Below, in pieces: positions 44,124 to 54,886 of a stretch of DNA of 64,000 nucleotides. The notes below the pieces were generated by a model. That model did no database searches. It saw nothing but the letters and a program-made list of their open reading frames with translations, and was not told the origin of the DNA. Every line of letters begins with the position of its first letter. The stretch's first letter is position 1. This DNA comes from Ulota crispa (Eukaryota; Streptophyta; Bryopsida; Orthotrichales; Orthotrichaceae): positions 22,602,471 through 22,666,470 of the forward strand of contig OY987247.1 in NCBI GenBank assembly GCA_963920765.1. Direction: 5' to 3'. The translations under genes were made by a program, and so were the position numbers.

Positions 44124-46653
44124 CTACTTGATAAAGTTTGGGTTGTTTTGTGTGTCGCTACTACTACCTTTGCCACGTTTGTATGTGAGCGCCTCTTCAA
44201 CCGTAAGCCTCTTCCTTGCACAAGTTTGTGAAGCCGGTCCATCCGCATTCAAAATGGATTGCATAACATGAGAGTCTTGCAAAGCTCGTAGGGTCCTCGT
44301 AGTCCCTGGAGAATGTGCTTCCAACAAATAGTCAAGTGCTTGACTCACGTAACCTGGTCCATAAAAGGCATCACACATTGCCTGGGACACTAATTGGTCC
44401 GTGTTTGTTTCATCGGTGTTGGCCGTCTTGTTAATCTCAAAATCCCAATGGTGCCTTTGGCGATGAGGACCCCATTTGAAAGTGGAGGAGCTGTTATCGT
44501 AATACCTTCCAACGCATTGGAAGAAGAATGCTCTCTTCCCTTTGTTTGAAGGGCCTCTGCCCATAAATTGTGGTGCAACTTCTACAATCTCGTTAGGGTC
44601 AGTTTCTCAATTCAAATGCGTGATATCAATTCCCTTCTCCAAGTCATGTTGGGCGGATCTCTAGCTCCAAAATAGGTCTTTACCCCATAACGCCACCTCA
44701 TCCATGGTACTTGGGTTGTGTTCCCAAGAGATTGGCATGTATGTCAAGAGATTGAACATGACATAGAAATGCTCATGGAGTGGTGCTTTGCAAACAACGC
44801 AATGACGTCTAATCAAGCATTGCGTGATTAGACATTGAAGGTGGTAGACATGGGGACATGTTCCAAGCGCCCAACAACCTTCCGGTCTAAAACCAATTTG
44901 GCAAATGGGGCAAATTTGAGGTCCTTTGATAAAAGAAGCTGGATTCTTCCAAAGCAACGTCCGAGCTTCTGGGTCGTCATGGCACAACTTGTGATTCTTG
45001 TAGTCAAAGCCGTTTTGAGCCCAGTCTATTGCGCTAGGCCCTGTCACCACCATTACCATGTCATCCGGGAACATGTCTTCAAGCAACGCCCATGATGTCA
45101 TCCAATTCTCTCACTTTGGGTGATGAGTGTGAAAGTTATTTGCAACTTTAGCCAATTCTGTTCCAATTTGCTTAGAAAGGTCCACTATAAGAATGCATGC
45201 AACCTTCTAGTGGTAGTCCATTTTCATGACCTCCTCCAAGCGCTTTTTCAATACTTCATTATCATTTAGAAGTTCTTTTTCCTTTGCTGACGGCGTGGAA
45301 TGCTAGAATGCTGGAAAAAAGATAGAGTCTTGTGTGCCATGCACATCACTCATGTCATTTGCAGTGTCTTTCGTAGCAGCAGTGGTAGTAACAATTGGAA
45401 GTAGTGATACATGTCTCATATGCTTGGAAGGTGGAGAACGGTAATCAATGTCAAACGTCAAGTCACCTACAATCTTCTCCAACTACAGTGGATTATGCTC
45501 AACAAATGCGTTGTCCATGTCTTCCAAATTGATAGCCTTGCGCTCTTTCTCTTGAAAGTGCTGCAAGTCTACAGATTGCTCTGAAATGAGGATATTCTTC
45601 TGTTCACACTATAGTTACAGTTTGCTCACGTCAGCTTGAAGAGTGGCGATAATGGCATCCTTCATCTTCAAGAGATCTAGGGCCTTTGCTATGGAAATCT
45701 CTTCATCAGCTGCATATATTTGGGGTTGCTAAGGAGGTCTATGGACAATTGGTTCCCTTGCCATGTCTTTATTGTCCCCAAAATCATAGACGCAACTTGT
45801 GTCTTGTTGTACTGCAACTTGCACTAGATACTCCATTCCAATTGATGTTGGTCCAACATGATTGACTGATCTTTGTCTTGTGGACAACAATATGTTCCGA
45901 CGACCTTGTGAGCTTGATGTAGTTGCAATATTCCCACTTTGAACTGTGGCATGAGGCTCAGGAGCAGGACCCGCAAGACCCGCAAAAACAAGACCCACTA
46001 ACCCATCAACAACAATTCTTGTCTTGGGAATACGCAAGCCATCTGAATCATTGTCCTATATTGATTTTGTGAGTATCATATTTGACTGATTCCTAATTTT
46101 TTGGAGCGCTTTGAGTGATTCCAAGTCCACCATGTAGAAAAGTCAAAACTCCAAACGGTATGGAACCATTATTTGGACGTGTAATATACTTGCTTGGTTT
46201 CACCGTGCTCCAATCAACCTGCTTCTTCAATGACACCTCCGCATAAACTCCTCTTGCCACAAAGAGATTGACTTTGTTTCTATCCACAAACGAGGTTTGG
46301 TAAATGACTTGCACCACCTCAATACATCTCTAAGTGAAATTTGGACTAGCACTGAATTTCAAGTTTGCCTTGTTGCTGTACTGATGACAAGGGTGGCACT
46401 CAGCATGAAATAGCTTGTTGTTGTGGCACCAGTCAATATAATCTTTGCAAATTGGTATTTTCCATGGCTCTGGCTCCTCAACCCACCCTTTGAATGCAAG
46501 GTGATTGGGACTGTTCAACACATGCCAACATTTACGCTGTACGAGGCCTCTACGTGTCCAATTCCTCTCTACCAAAGCCTTTTGTATAGCTCTAGGGGTA
46601 TGTGCATCAAGTGAAACGGGACGAGACCCACTGCTGTTTCTTATGCTAGCCAT
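44124..46653 (-). pseudogene. Module D: WC...KLF protein with coiled coil and RING-H2 finger, broken
   Basis: An ATG at 46,653 (MASIRNSSGSRPV) starts the family domain: AFKGWVEEPEPW, CKDYIDWCHNNKLF, SNKANLKF, then AEVSLKKQVDWSTVK and LHGGLG. Then come a linker, a helical region around 45,720-45,200 (DLLKMKDAIIATLQADVSKL, KELLNDNEVLKKRLEEVMKM) and, at 45,101-44,661, a complete RING-H2 finger: C64-x2-C67-x14-C82-x-H84-x2-H87-x2-C90-x10-C101-x2-C104, numbered from 45,101. The C-terminal part (44,564-44,124) is Trp/His-rich then basic. RING-H2 fingers usually act in E3 ubiquitin ligases; that role here is inference. Several stops and frameshifts break the gene. Confidence 0.65.
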
Positions 46654-46855
46654 GTTAACAATACAAACAGATGGTTTGCCAAAATCCATATATGTAATCG
46701 TAGATAGTATAAAAAGTGAGTTTTCCTCACTAAAGTTATCGCAAGTAGCCACAAATGGTTACAAATTGTATAGCCGTAGTGAGGAAGAAAGCATCAAAAA
46801 GGGCATGGGCAACAGGCTTATATGGAGCAACTGGAGCTGGGAGTTGCAGGGATGG

Positions 46856-47270
46856 TGCAACCACGGGTACCAAGGCAATTGCGGGTCCGCAAGGCCCGCT
46901 CAAGTTGAGGGGCGCGTGCACATGGAGGTCTGGAGAGGGCGCGTGCGGGTGTGGAAGGGCACAAGGAGCTCTAGGGGGCAATTGGAGGACCGCAAATTGC
47001 GACTAAGGGTCGTGGAGGGCGCGTGCACATGGAGGTCTGGGGAGGGTGCGTGCGGATTTGGAAGGGCGCATGGAGCTCCGCGGGGCAATTGGAGGACCGC
47101 AAATTGCAACTGAGGGTCGTGGAGGGCGCTTGCGAGCTCGGGACCAACCACAAGTTTGCAGGTGACTGCGGTCTGAAGTTGCTTCAATGCAAGAGTTGCT
47201 CTCAACAACGGTCGCCCCTTACGTGAAGTCGCCCTACACCTCTAATTGCCCCCACCTAAGGTTGCCCTCA
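46856..47270 (-). repeat. GC-rich motif array 6 with a 107-bp direct duplication
   Basis: It includes GCAACCACGGGT and GGCAATTGCGGGT, then a 107-bp unit beginning GGCGCGTGCACATGGAGG at 46,911, repeated at 47,018, with a third partial copy from 47,125. It lies upstream of module D and reads ACCCGCAATTGCC on D's coding strand. A few units in the opposite sense (GTCGCCC, GTTGCCC) follow at 47,207-47,270. Confidence 0.8.
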
Positions 47271-50200
47271 TCTCAATGTCCCACTAAATCTACATGCGCA
47301 CCCCAACTATGCCACTTGGACACGACATGGTGTCCACCTAAGCTAATTTAAAGGAGGGGGAATTTTCAAACAGTCAAGGGTAACAATTTACCCTACTAGA
47401 TGGACGAAGGGCCTCATGTCCGTCTATAACATCAAGTTTGTTGAGTTGTTGACGTGTTGGGGAAGACAACCCTGCTTGTGAGGGTCAGTTAGAGGAATGT
47501 GGTAGTCATATTTTGTGTCATCTCAAAGTTTACAAGTCGTTTGTAATATGTTTACCAAGAGAATTATAGATGGAGATACTCAATCCTTCACACAAAATGG
47601 GAAGTTTGTAAGAAAGAAAAGGGGATGCATAGCAAATAAAATAATATGGAAGAAACAGAACAAGTAGTGTTTATCAGTCTACAATATTATTTGCAGTCCA
47701 TGTCCAGGGGGTCATTTGTTATCTATTATTGCGGCCATTGCTTTATGATGTTGAGTAGTGAATTACTAGCTCACTTGCACCTCCAATGAAATGGTGTAGA
47801 ACAGGTGATTGTGATTGTGGGGGAGAGAGGAACATAATCTAGAATGGAAATTCTATAAATGACACTTGCATAATTGTTTGTTATGCTTCTATAGTCATAC
47901 ATCTGGTACAATTTGGAGTGGACATGTGTATAAGTGAAGTGAAGTAGATATTACAATGGAAAACCTTGGCAGAACAATAACACAGAAATTGTTTAATGAT
48001 GAACGAACAAATTATGTTGTTGACATTGACAAGGTGCAAGCGTGGAGTATGTAATTGGCTATTTTTTGTCTATAATCTTTGCAAAAGAATCATTGTATGA
48101 TTTGTTGCTGCATTTCTGAAATTTTTAGAGGTATGTCATTGTTTATTGTAATTCAAGGTTTATTGCAAAGCTTGTTCAATGAATGGGACCTTGTAGGAGT
48201 AGTACTGGTTCCCTTAAAAATAATTACTTGCATTAGATTGACCTTTGCATAGAAATATGTCTTGTTGATAAAAAATGGGTAGACATTCTAAATTTGCTGT
48301 ATTCACTTTGACAAAGGAGGCCGTAATAGGATTTTGGGGGAAGACAAATTTATCAACCTTGTTGCGTTATCACTAAAGTGGGAGTATGTATTCCTCGTGA
48401 AGGAGTATTGTTTACTACGACTAATTTTATGGTGAAGGACAAGGAGTGGGAATTAATGGGAGCGTCTGCTTGCAATTAATTTGTGTAATAACTGTGGCAT
48501 GTGTAGTAATTGTCAGGTACTTTTAGATGACAAGTGTATGGCACAAAAAATGTATCATGTTTAGATTCCAAGTTCTATGAAATGCCTTGTGTTTCTTTGT
48601 GCACAAAGTACAAGAATATAGCATGTATTTTTGACGTTTTTGTTATGGTTTCTTTGGGCAGGCATCGAAAGGAATTGGAAGGCTGTTGTGGGCACTTTGT
48701 AGAAAATGGAGGTAGTGTATTTGCTCCATTTAAAAGCACCTAGAAGTTGGAAAAACGATGTTATGAGATTTTGAAAATGGTGATGACCTTGTCATGCTTT
48801 GGTTTTAGAGCATATTACATATGAACTTTTTTAGGAACACGTGTGTTAGTCAAGCATTGAATGTCATTGATCAATGTTTTGTAATTGTATGTGTAGGTTG
48901 TAAGTGAATGACATGATGAACTTACTCAGAACATGAGAGATAGAAACATTCAAATGTGAATATGAGTAACAGACAAGCTTGCTCAGTAAATATAATGAGG
49001 AGGAGGAGGAATTGATTTGAAAAAGTTTTTTGTGAGGGCAAAGTTGCTGTTGTTATGTTGTTGCATAGCAGAGTGCAACAAGTATTTGTCAATATTGTTG
49101 AATACTACTGAACGGCTTGGTCTCCAAAGGTTTATTGCTTTATCTGTGAAACATGGTTCAAATGTTTATAAATGTAATGAGTGTTGGGTAGGCAATTTTC
49201 TACATGGAGTGGTCATATACAATGCACATGTTAAACAAAGGATTGCTTGTATGACGTGGTACATGTTAATTACTCAATTGCTTGAAGGAAGAACGCAGGA
49301 GCCTGACATGTTTATGTGCTAACTATGTCTTAGTGCTAGTAGTGAAAATAGGCGTAATTGAGATTGCTCCAAAAAACAACCCTACAAAGCTCAGTTTCTT
49401 CAAATAATTCCATAGTCAGTAGTGGAAAAAGGAGATGCTGCAAAACCAATTCTTTTTAAATAACAATGTCCATATTCCAAATAAGAAGGTAAATTCTCCT
49501 GTGATAAAGTTGTAATATGATACAATTTAGTTGACAGTAATCAGGTACATGAGATGTGAATTCTATTTGTGTAGTGCAGACGTTTGGCTTTGTAGTAATT
49601 GACAATCAGATCTGCAATGAAGAGGGTATGCGTAAATACAGAAAATCAATTCAAGGAGGGTTTTTTATTTGGTTGTACATAATGGTCGCATTTGAGAGTT
49701 AAATGTGAGGTGAATGTGGACTATGCCATGAGAGGTGGAGGGCACAACATGCTTGACATGCCATTTCTTAACAAAGAAATACGCAACTAGGAATTTGTAT
49801 GCAATGCCAGTATTACGGAAGTATTGTTAAAGAGTTGGCAGAAAGGAAATGTGATATAGACTACTGAGAATGTTTTGTAAAAAGTGGACGTACATGTTTT
49901 CTTGACTTCAAAAATGGTGGAGTTGCAGGTATGGCCACATTTGTGTAGTAGTTATAGTTGTGGGTGATTGCAAGAACCACCAATCCTATTTGGTGTCCCC
50001 TTCACCTCTCGCAAGTGCTATTTGGCTTGTAACTTTTGCGCAACAAGTTCTTTTGAGCTGAATTTTAGAGGAAGGTACATGTCATAGTTACGTACATTCT
50101 ATGATTTTGCAGTTTTTTAAAGTTATTTACTATTTTGAAATAGCCCCCAAGTAGGTGTCTACCTTTGCCATTTTGGGGGTTTTTAGTACTATTTTGGGTC

Positions 50201-52989
50201 TAAAAAAGCTTTTCTAGGGCTATAAATCAAGGATGTTGTTTATGGAGCATGTTTACATGCATTTGTAAAAGAGTTTTGCAAAATTATAAATTCCATGGCA
50301 TCTACATTGTCTCAAAGTAGGCATCCTATCTCCCTTCATTGGCAAAATACAAAGAAATTACTCAAACAAAGCAATTGTGCCATGTGAATGAGTTTAATGG
50401 GTTCTCAAATGGCTAGTTTTTATTTAATTTTTTTGAATTATTTAACTATTTTCTAAAAAGCAAGAAAGAAATTGGCTTTTTGCTAGTGATTTTGTTTTGC
50501 GCATAACTTTTAGAATAAAACATTTCTAGGTCGGAATTTTCACAAGTATGCTATTTTAAGTGCTTTACAAAATGCCCATATTTTATTTTATTTTAAAAAA
50601 ATTATTCCAAAAGCTTGGTAGTACTACTAGTACTACCAGTACTATTGGTTTTTGAGACAAAATTGTTAAGTATTTCTTGCAATCACCTTTGTATGCTTTC
50701 AAGTTTGTCTGAAAGGTGCATCTAATCATGAGTATGCCAAGAATTAAGGAACCGCACTATTTTGGTGAGTTGACACAATTAGAAATTCTAGAAATTGAGG
50801 TTGCACTCGTATTGCAAAACTAAAGTATGAGAATTGGATAAATATTCCACAAATTTTTATGCAAGATTATATAGAATTTGGCTTAGCATTATTGGTGTAA
50901 GAAAAAAACAAAAAGTACAAGAAGGTAATTTCACTGATGTAGACATGAAGGCGTGTCTAAATTTGAGAAATCGTGTACCCTAAAGTACGTGGAGGAAAAT
51001 AATGTAACCCCTAAGCAGTTCCTCTCCTAACAAGGCCAATACAATTGTTCCTGGTGAATTATGTGGCAGGTGATTTGGGAATGTTGTTTCTTTAGTGATT
51101 TTTGTTTATCTTTATGCTCATGTTTTGTATTTGCAGAAATTGAGAAGGAGGAGATTCTTCTTGGGTAGAAATTTGGGAGTCTCAGTCACACGTGTAACGT
51201 ATTGTGAGTGTGACAAATTGAGGTATGAATATCATCATCACTCTCTATAGCAACTAAATGCTACATCAAATTTAGAGTGCTATGAAAGATTGCAATGTGC
51301 TTTAATGATGTATTGGCACAAAAGGTTGAGATGTTCTTGCCAAATTTCTAATAGTGTCATCAAGGAAGTAGGTGTGCTTATAGAAGTTGTTAGCATATTT
51401 ATGAGCCAATGTACATCATCAATGATCATAATGGATATTTGGAAGGAACATGTGAAGCAATCCTACAAATACATCGTTTTACAACAACTCCCAATTTTAG
51501 AGCACAATATCGGACATTGCTACTTGTCGGCATGTCATATTAGAACATGAAAACCTTCTAAAAGGTTAAAGTTCAATGAGTTCAACCTTCACAATGCAAG
51601 TAGGCTGCAACTGCAGCTATTTTATTATGTGTCTGTTTTAATTTTTGGTTTGCGTGTTTTGTATAGTGCAATGGAAAGGAAGAAGTGACATATTACAAGT
51701 AGACGTTGTTCTTATCATGTTGATAAAGTTTGTATTGCGTGTTAAGGTATAGGTCCATGGAGAGAGGAATGGAGTGAAGCACAGCAATTTGATGTGCACA
51801 TGCAGGTACTCTTATTCATTTCATGTACACCAGTAACCTAAACAATGTTGTTTAAACAACCATTTGCTTCCTAAATCGTAAATTGTAAAGGTGGTTGTAC
51901 GTTTGTAAATTCCATATATCATATGGAATATTGGTATTTTTTGTACCATTGCATTTTTTAGCATTGAAAGTTATAGTAAAGTCTTAAAAGGAGTGATCCC
52001 ATTTCTTTTATAAAGCCTTATTCAGTACGTTGTAGTATAGCAGTGTCTCCAAATGCATTTTGTAAATATTGATCTCTATAGTACCAAAAATGTGGTCTAC
52101 TTTGGAAATAATGTTTTTAAGTACTCATGGGATTTGGTACATCATTCATGTAAGCACATGAACAAATGAGCAATATATTTAATCTTTACAAGGTCAACCT
52201 GTCCTAATTTGGTAAATCAAAGCACCCAATATGTAAGTTTTTTCCCACATTGAGTAATAATGAATTCACTACAATTAAAAAGTTGTACTTCAAAACATTG
52301 AAGTAATGCTCTTTATAATCTTGTTTTGCTATTGAATCCCAAAAAGTAGTGGAGTAGGACAATCTAGAGAGAAACCATCTTCAAGCTTACGATGGTGTTA
52401 TAAGAAGCGGCAGTTTGTCTGTTATTGTGAGCGGAAAAGTTAGGCACATTTGCGGAGATGTTCATATGCATGATGAGGTAATATTCAAAAGTGTAGTGTA
52501 GATCCAGTGCTTCTAAACTTTATAGCTGCAATTGCTACACTAATTTTAGTATTCATGCATTTCCTAAAGTATGGTGTCAAATCTGTTATTGATGGAACTC
52601 TGTATTTGACTTTGAAGTGGATGTTCTGGCACCCAAAATTTTAAGCAGAGGCACAACGTACCTGTGCCACAAGTTTGCATGGGCTGAAGAATTAGCAAAA
52701 AAATATTATAGCTACATAGTTTACATATTGTCCCATAACTTTTAATATCCAAACCAACAGACAGAGACCACCGGCTGGTAAAGCCAATATAGAAGTCAGT
52801 TGAAATACTAACCATTGGAATCTCGCTGCTCTAAATAACAGAAACCTATTCATTTTCTATTCTTTTTATTGTCATATTCTACTAGTGTTTGAAGAGATGT
52901 TGACACTATCATCATTATCATCAAACTCAATTTTCCCCTCTTCTAGATTCAAGTACTCTGCAGTTGTGCAGTGACTTTGGAGAGCACAA
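47271..52989. other. AT-rich region, no gene recognised
   Basis: This 5.7-kb stretch has only short frames without motifs. It includes a perfect 21-bp hairpin-forming palindrome with an odd centre at 50,617-50,637 (GGTAGTACTACTAGTACTAC and one more base). The stretch 51,405-51,465 resembles one arm of the foldback at 54,619-54,886. Two CACTA-end-like strings (49,337 and 52,878) have no partners. Confidence 0.45.
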
Positions 52990-54618
52990 CGCTAAGAATC
53001 TGCATTTCCACTCCAAGATCTAGTGGGTTGTGTTTCATCAACAACATCTCGAACTTGTACCTTTGATTTGTCTTCTCCTTCATAATAGTTCCTCATATGT
53101 TCTCCTATGTTAGGCATTTCATGGACGTGAATTGCAAGACAATTCTTTCGCTGTTTAGCATGAGCATCTCTCTTAATCCCCGTCCCCATGTTGTCTTCTC
53201 GTGTGTTGTCCAATGTGCGTCCCACCCAAGCACTATACTCTAGAAGGCCTAATCCTTCCTGCCATTACAACTCCACAAATGAAGAAAATTTGTCCAGTTA
53301 ATGAGGCTTCTATTAGGCCCTCTCCAACCTCCCAATTAGGCTGTAGGCCTTTGAAATTAAATTTTGCTCCCATTTCAAATATTGGTTTGTTTGGCTCTTC
53401 TTCATCATTTGGCAACACATCACTCGACAACACTTGCTTCTTGCGCACGTCTTTCCTCATCACAACTCTCCAAGTAGACCCTTTGCTTGCTTTGGCATGA
53501 TAAATTTATTCACATTGGTTTGGAAAACAGAAACTATCACAACAAATACGTCCAAATTGTCTACCATAATTGGCTAAAATGAACCTCCACTTGTCCTTCT
53601 TAATTGTAGCATTCCCCTCAATGTAATTGGCCTTAACAAAATCACAAACAAAAACTATGAAATTGAGATGTCCATAATCTAGTTCTAATATTTCCTCTAT
53701 CTGCTCCACATACTCTACATTTGCATTAATGCGGTTAGAATCATGCCTTCCATTCTGGCAAACCTGTCTGAACGTAGCTGCAATACCACTATCTAAGGTT
53801 TTCAAGCTGTGCTCTGCACTCATTGCACGGTAATGGTTGCCAAAGGCACATAATGACTTACACAAGATAGCTACAGGTAATGGGCCCCTAGTAGTGTCAG
53901 CAATAGCTAGATCCACAACCACACCAAATTCTTGTTCTTGTCTAATCTCATTAATTGCGTAGTTTGCAAAATCAAGCAAGACTTGCAGCTCTGCTAGGAA
54001 TGTGAAGCATGCAATCCTTCCTTTTCTGGCCTATTGTCTTCTGAAATTATCCCTGTCAACATATTGTTTTTGAACAGCAGCTTCATATCTCTTGATTCAT
54101 CACAAAAATATATTAATTAGACTATACATGCTACTTTAGCACAACAACACAATCCATCAACGTCCTACTATAAACTGTTAAAATGACCCTATCTAAGACT
54201 AAGGCTTGTTCACAATGAGAGAAGCTATGCACTTCAATACTCATCATCCACACAATAATAGTCTCATATTTTTCAAGCATAAAAAAATTGTTTGGACTAC
54301 CTTGATTTGAGCATGGGCTCTTCACCTGCTATCTATTAGATAGCTCAGCTTATGGACCCTTCTAACGTCATTTTTTTCAAGACATTTATACATTCTCATT
54401 GTTTTCTCCCCCACCATTACAAAAATCAATTAAATCCAGCTACTTAAGCACCTACCACATTAACCCTTACTACAGTAATTTACTATGTTCTGGCAATCTA
54501 AAAAAATAATGCCAAACATTTGTCTACTGTTAGAAAATGGTCATGTATGTGAATAGTATAGAAAACATTTCATTACTTCAATATGTATACAACAACCTTG
54601 ACATCTCTCAGTCTTCTA

Positions 54619-54886
54619 AAATGGAGCAGAATTTAAGGTGGGAGGCTTTAATTTGAACCAAGGTTCTAATTTGGATCACTTCTAGGAAAGGTTGACATGT
54701 TCCTTCAAATATCTATTAGTGTCGTTGATGAGTTAGTTGGGCTTAGAGAATAACTTGTTGAGCCCAACTACCTCATCAATGACTTTAATAGATATTTGAA
54801 GAAACATGTCAACCCTTCCTAGAAGTGATCTGAATTACAACCCTGGTTCACAATAAAGCCTCCTACCTTACTAGTGTTCCATTCTC
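54619..54886. repeat. 265-bp foldback (inverted repeat, arms about 105-125 bp)
   Basis: The arms, from about 54,619 and ending about 54,886, are roughly 85-90% reverse-complementary by eye. They share GGAGGCTTTA, GATCACTTCTAGGAA, GTTGACATGTT and TTCAAATATCTATTA. The loop is short (around 54,745). It lies in the gap between the DUF4218 and DUF4216 parts of tnp2 copy 2, likely an intron. It could be a foldback MITE or a hairpin RNA precursor. No target duplication was resolved. Confidence 0.8.

Noticed and set aside
46505-47226. Gly/Arg/Trp-rich frame of about 200 codons on the plus strand
   Set aside because: It runs antisense through the start of module D and then through the 107-bp duplication in GC array 6; repeat-driven.
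49017-49322. 101-codon plus-strand frame with a hydrophobic Cys-rich start
   Set aside because: It resembles a signal peptide by composition only; no conserved motif and no coding support around it.
49337-49344. CTAGTAGTG as a CACTA right end
   Set aside because: There is no matching left end upstream and no further similarity to the known ends.
52878-52888. TTCTACTAGTG as the end of the element carrying tnp2 copy 2
   Set aside because: It has right-end orientation but lies at the left side of the gene; no CACTA partner was found.
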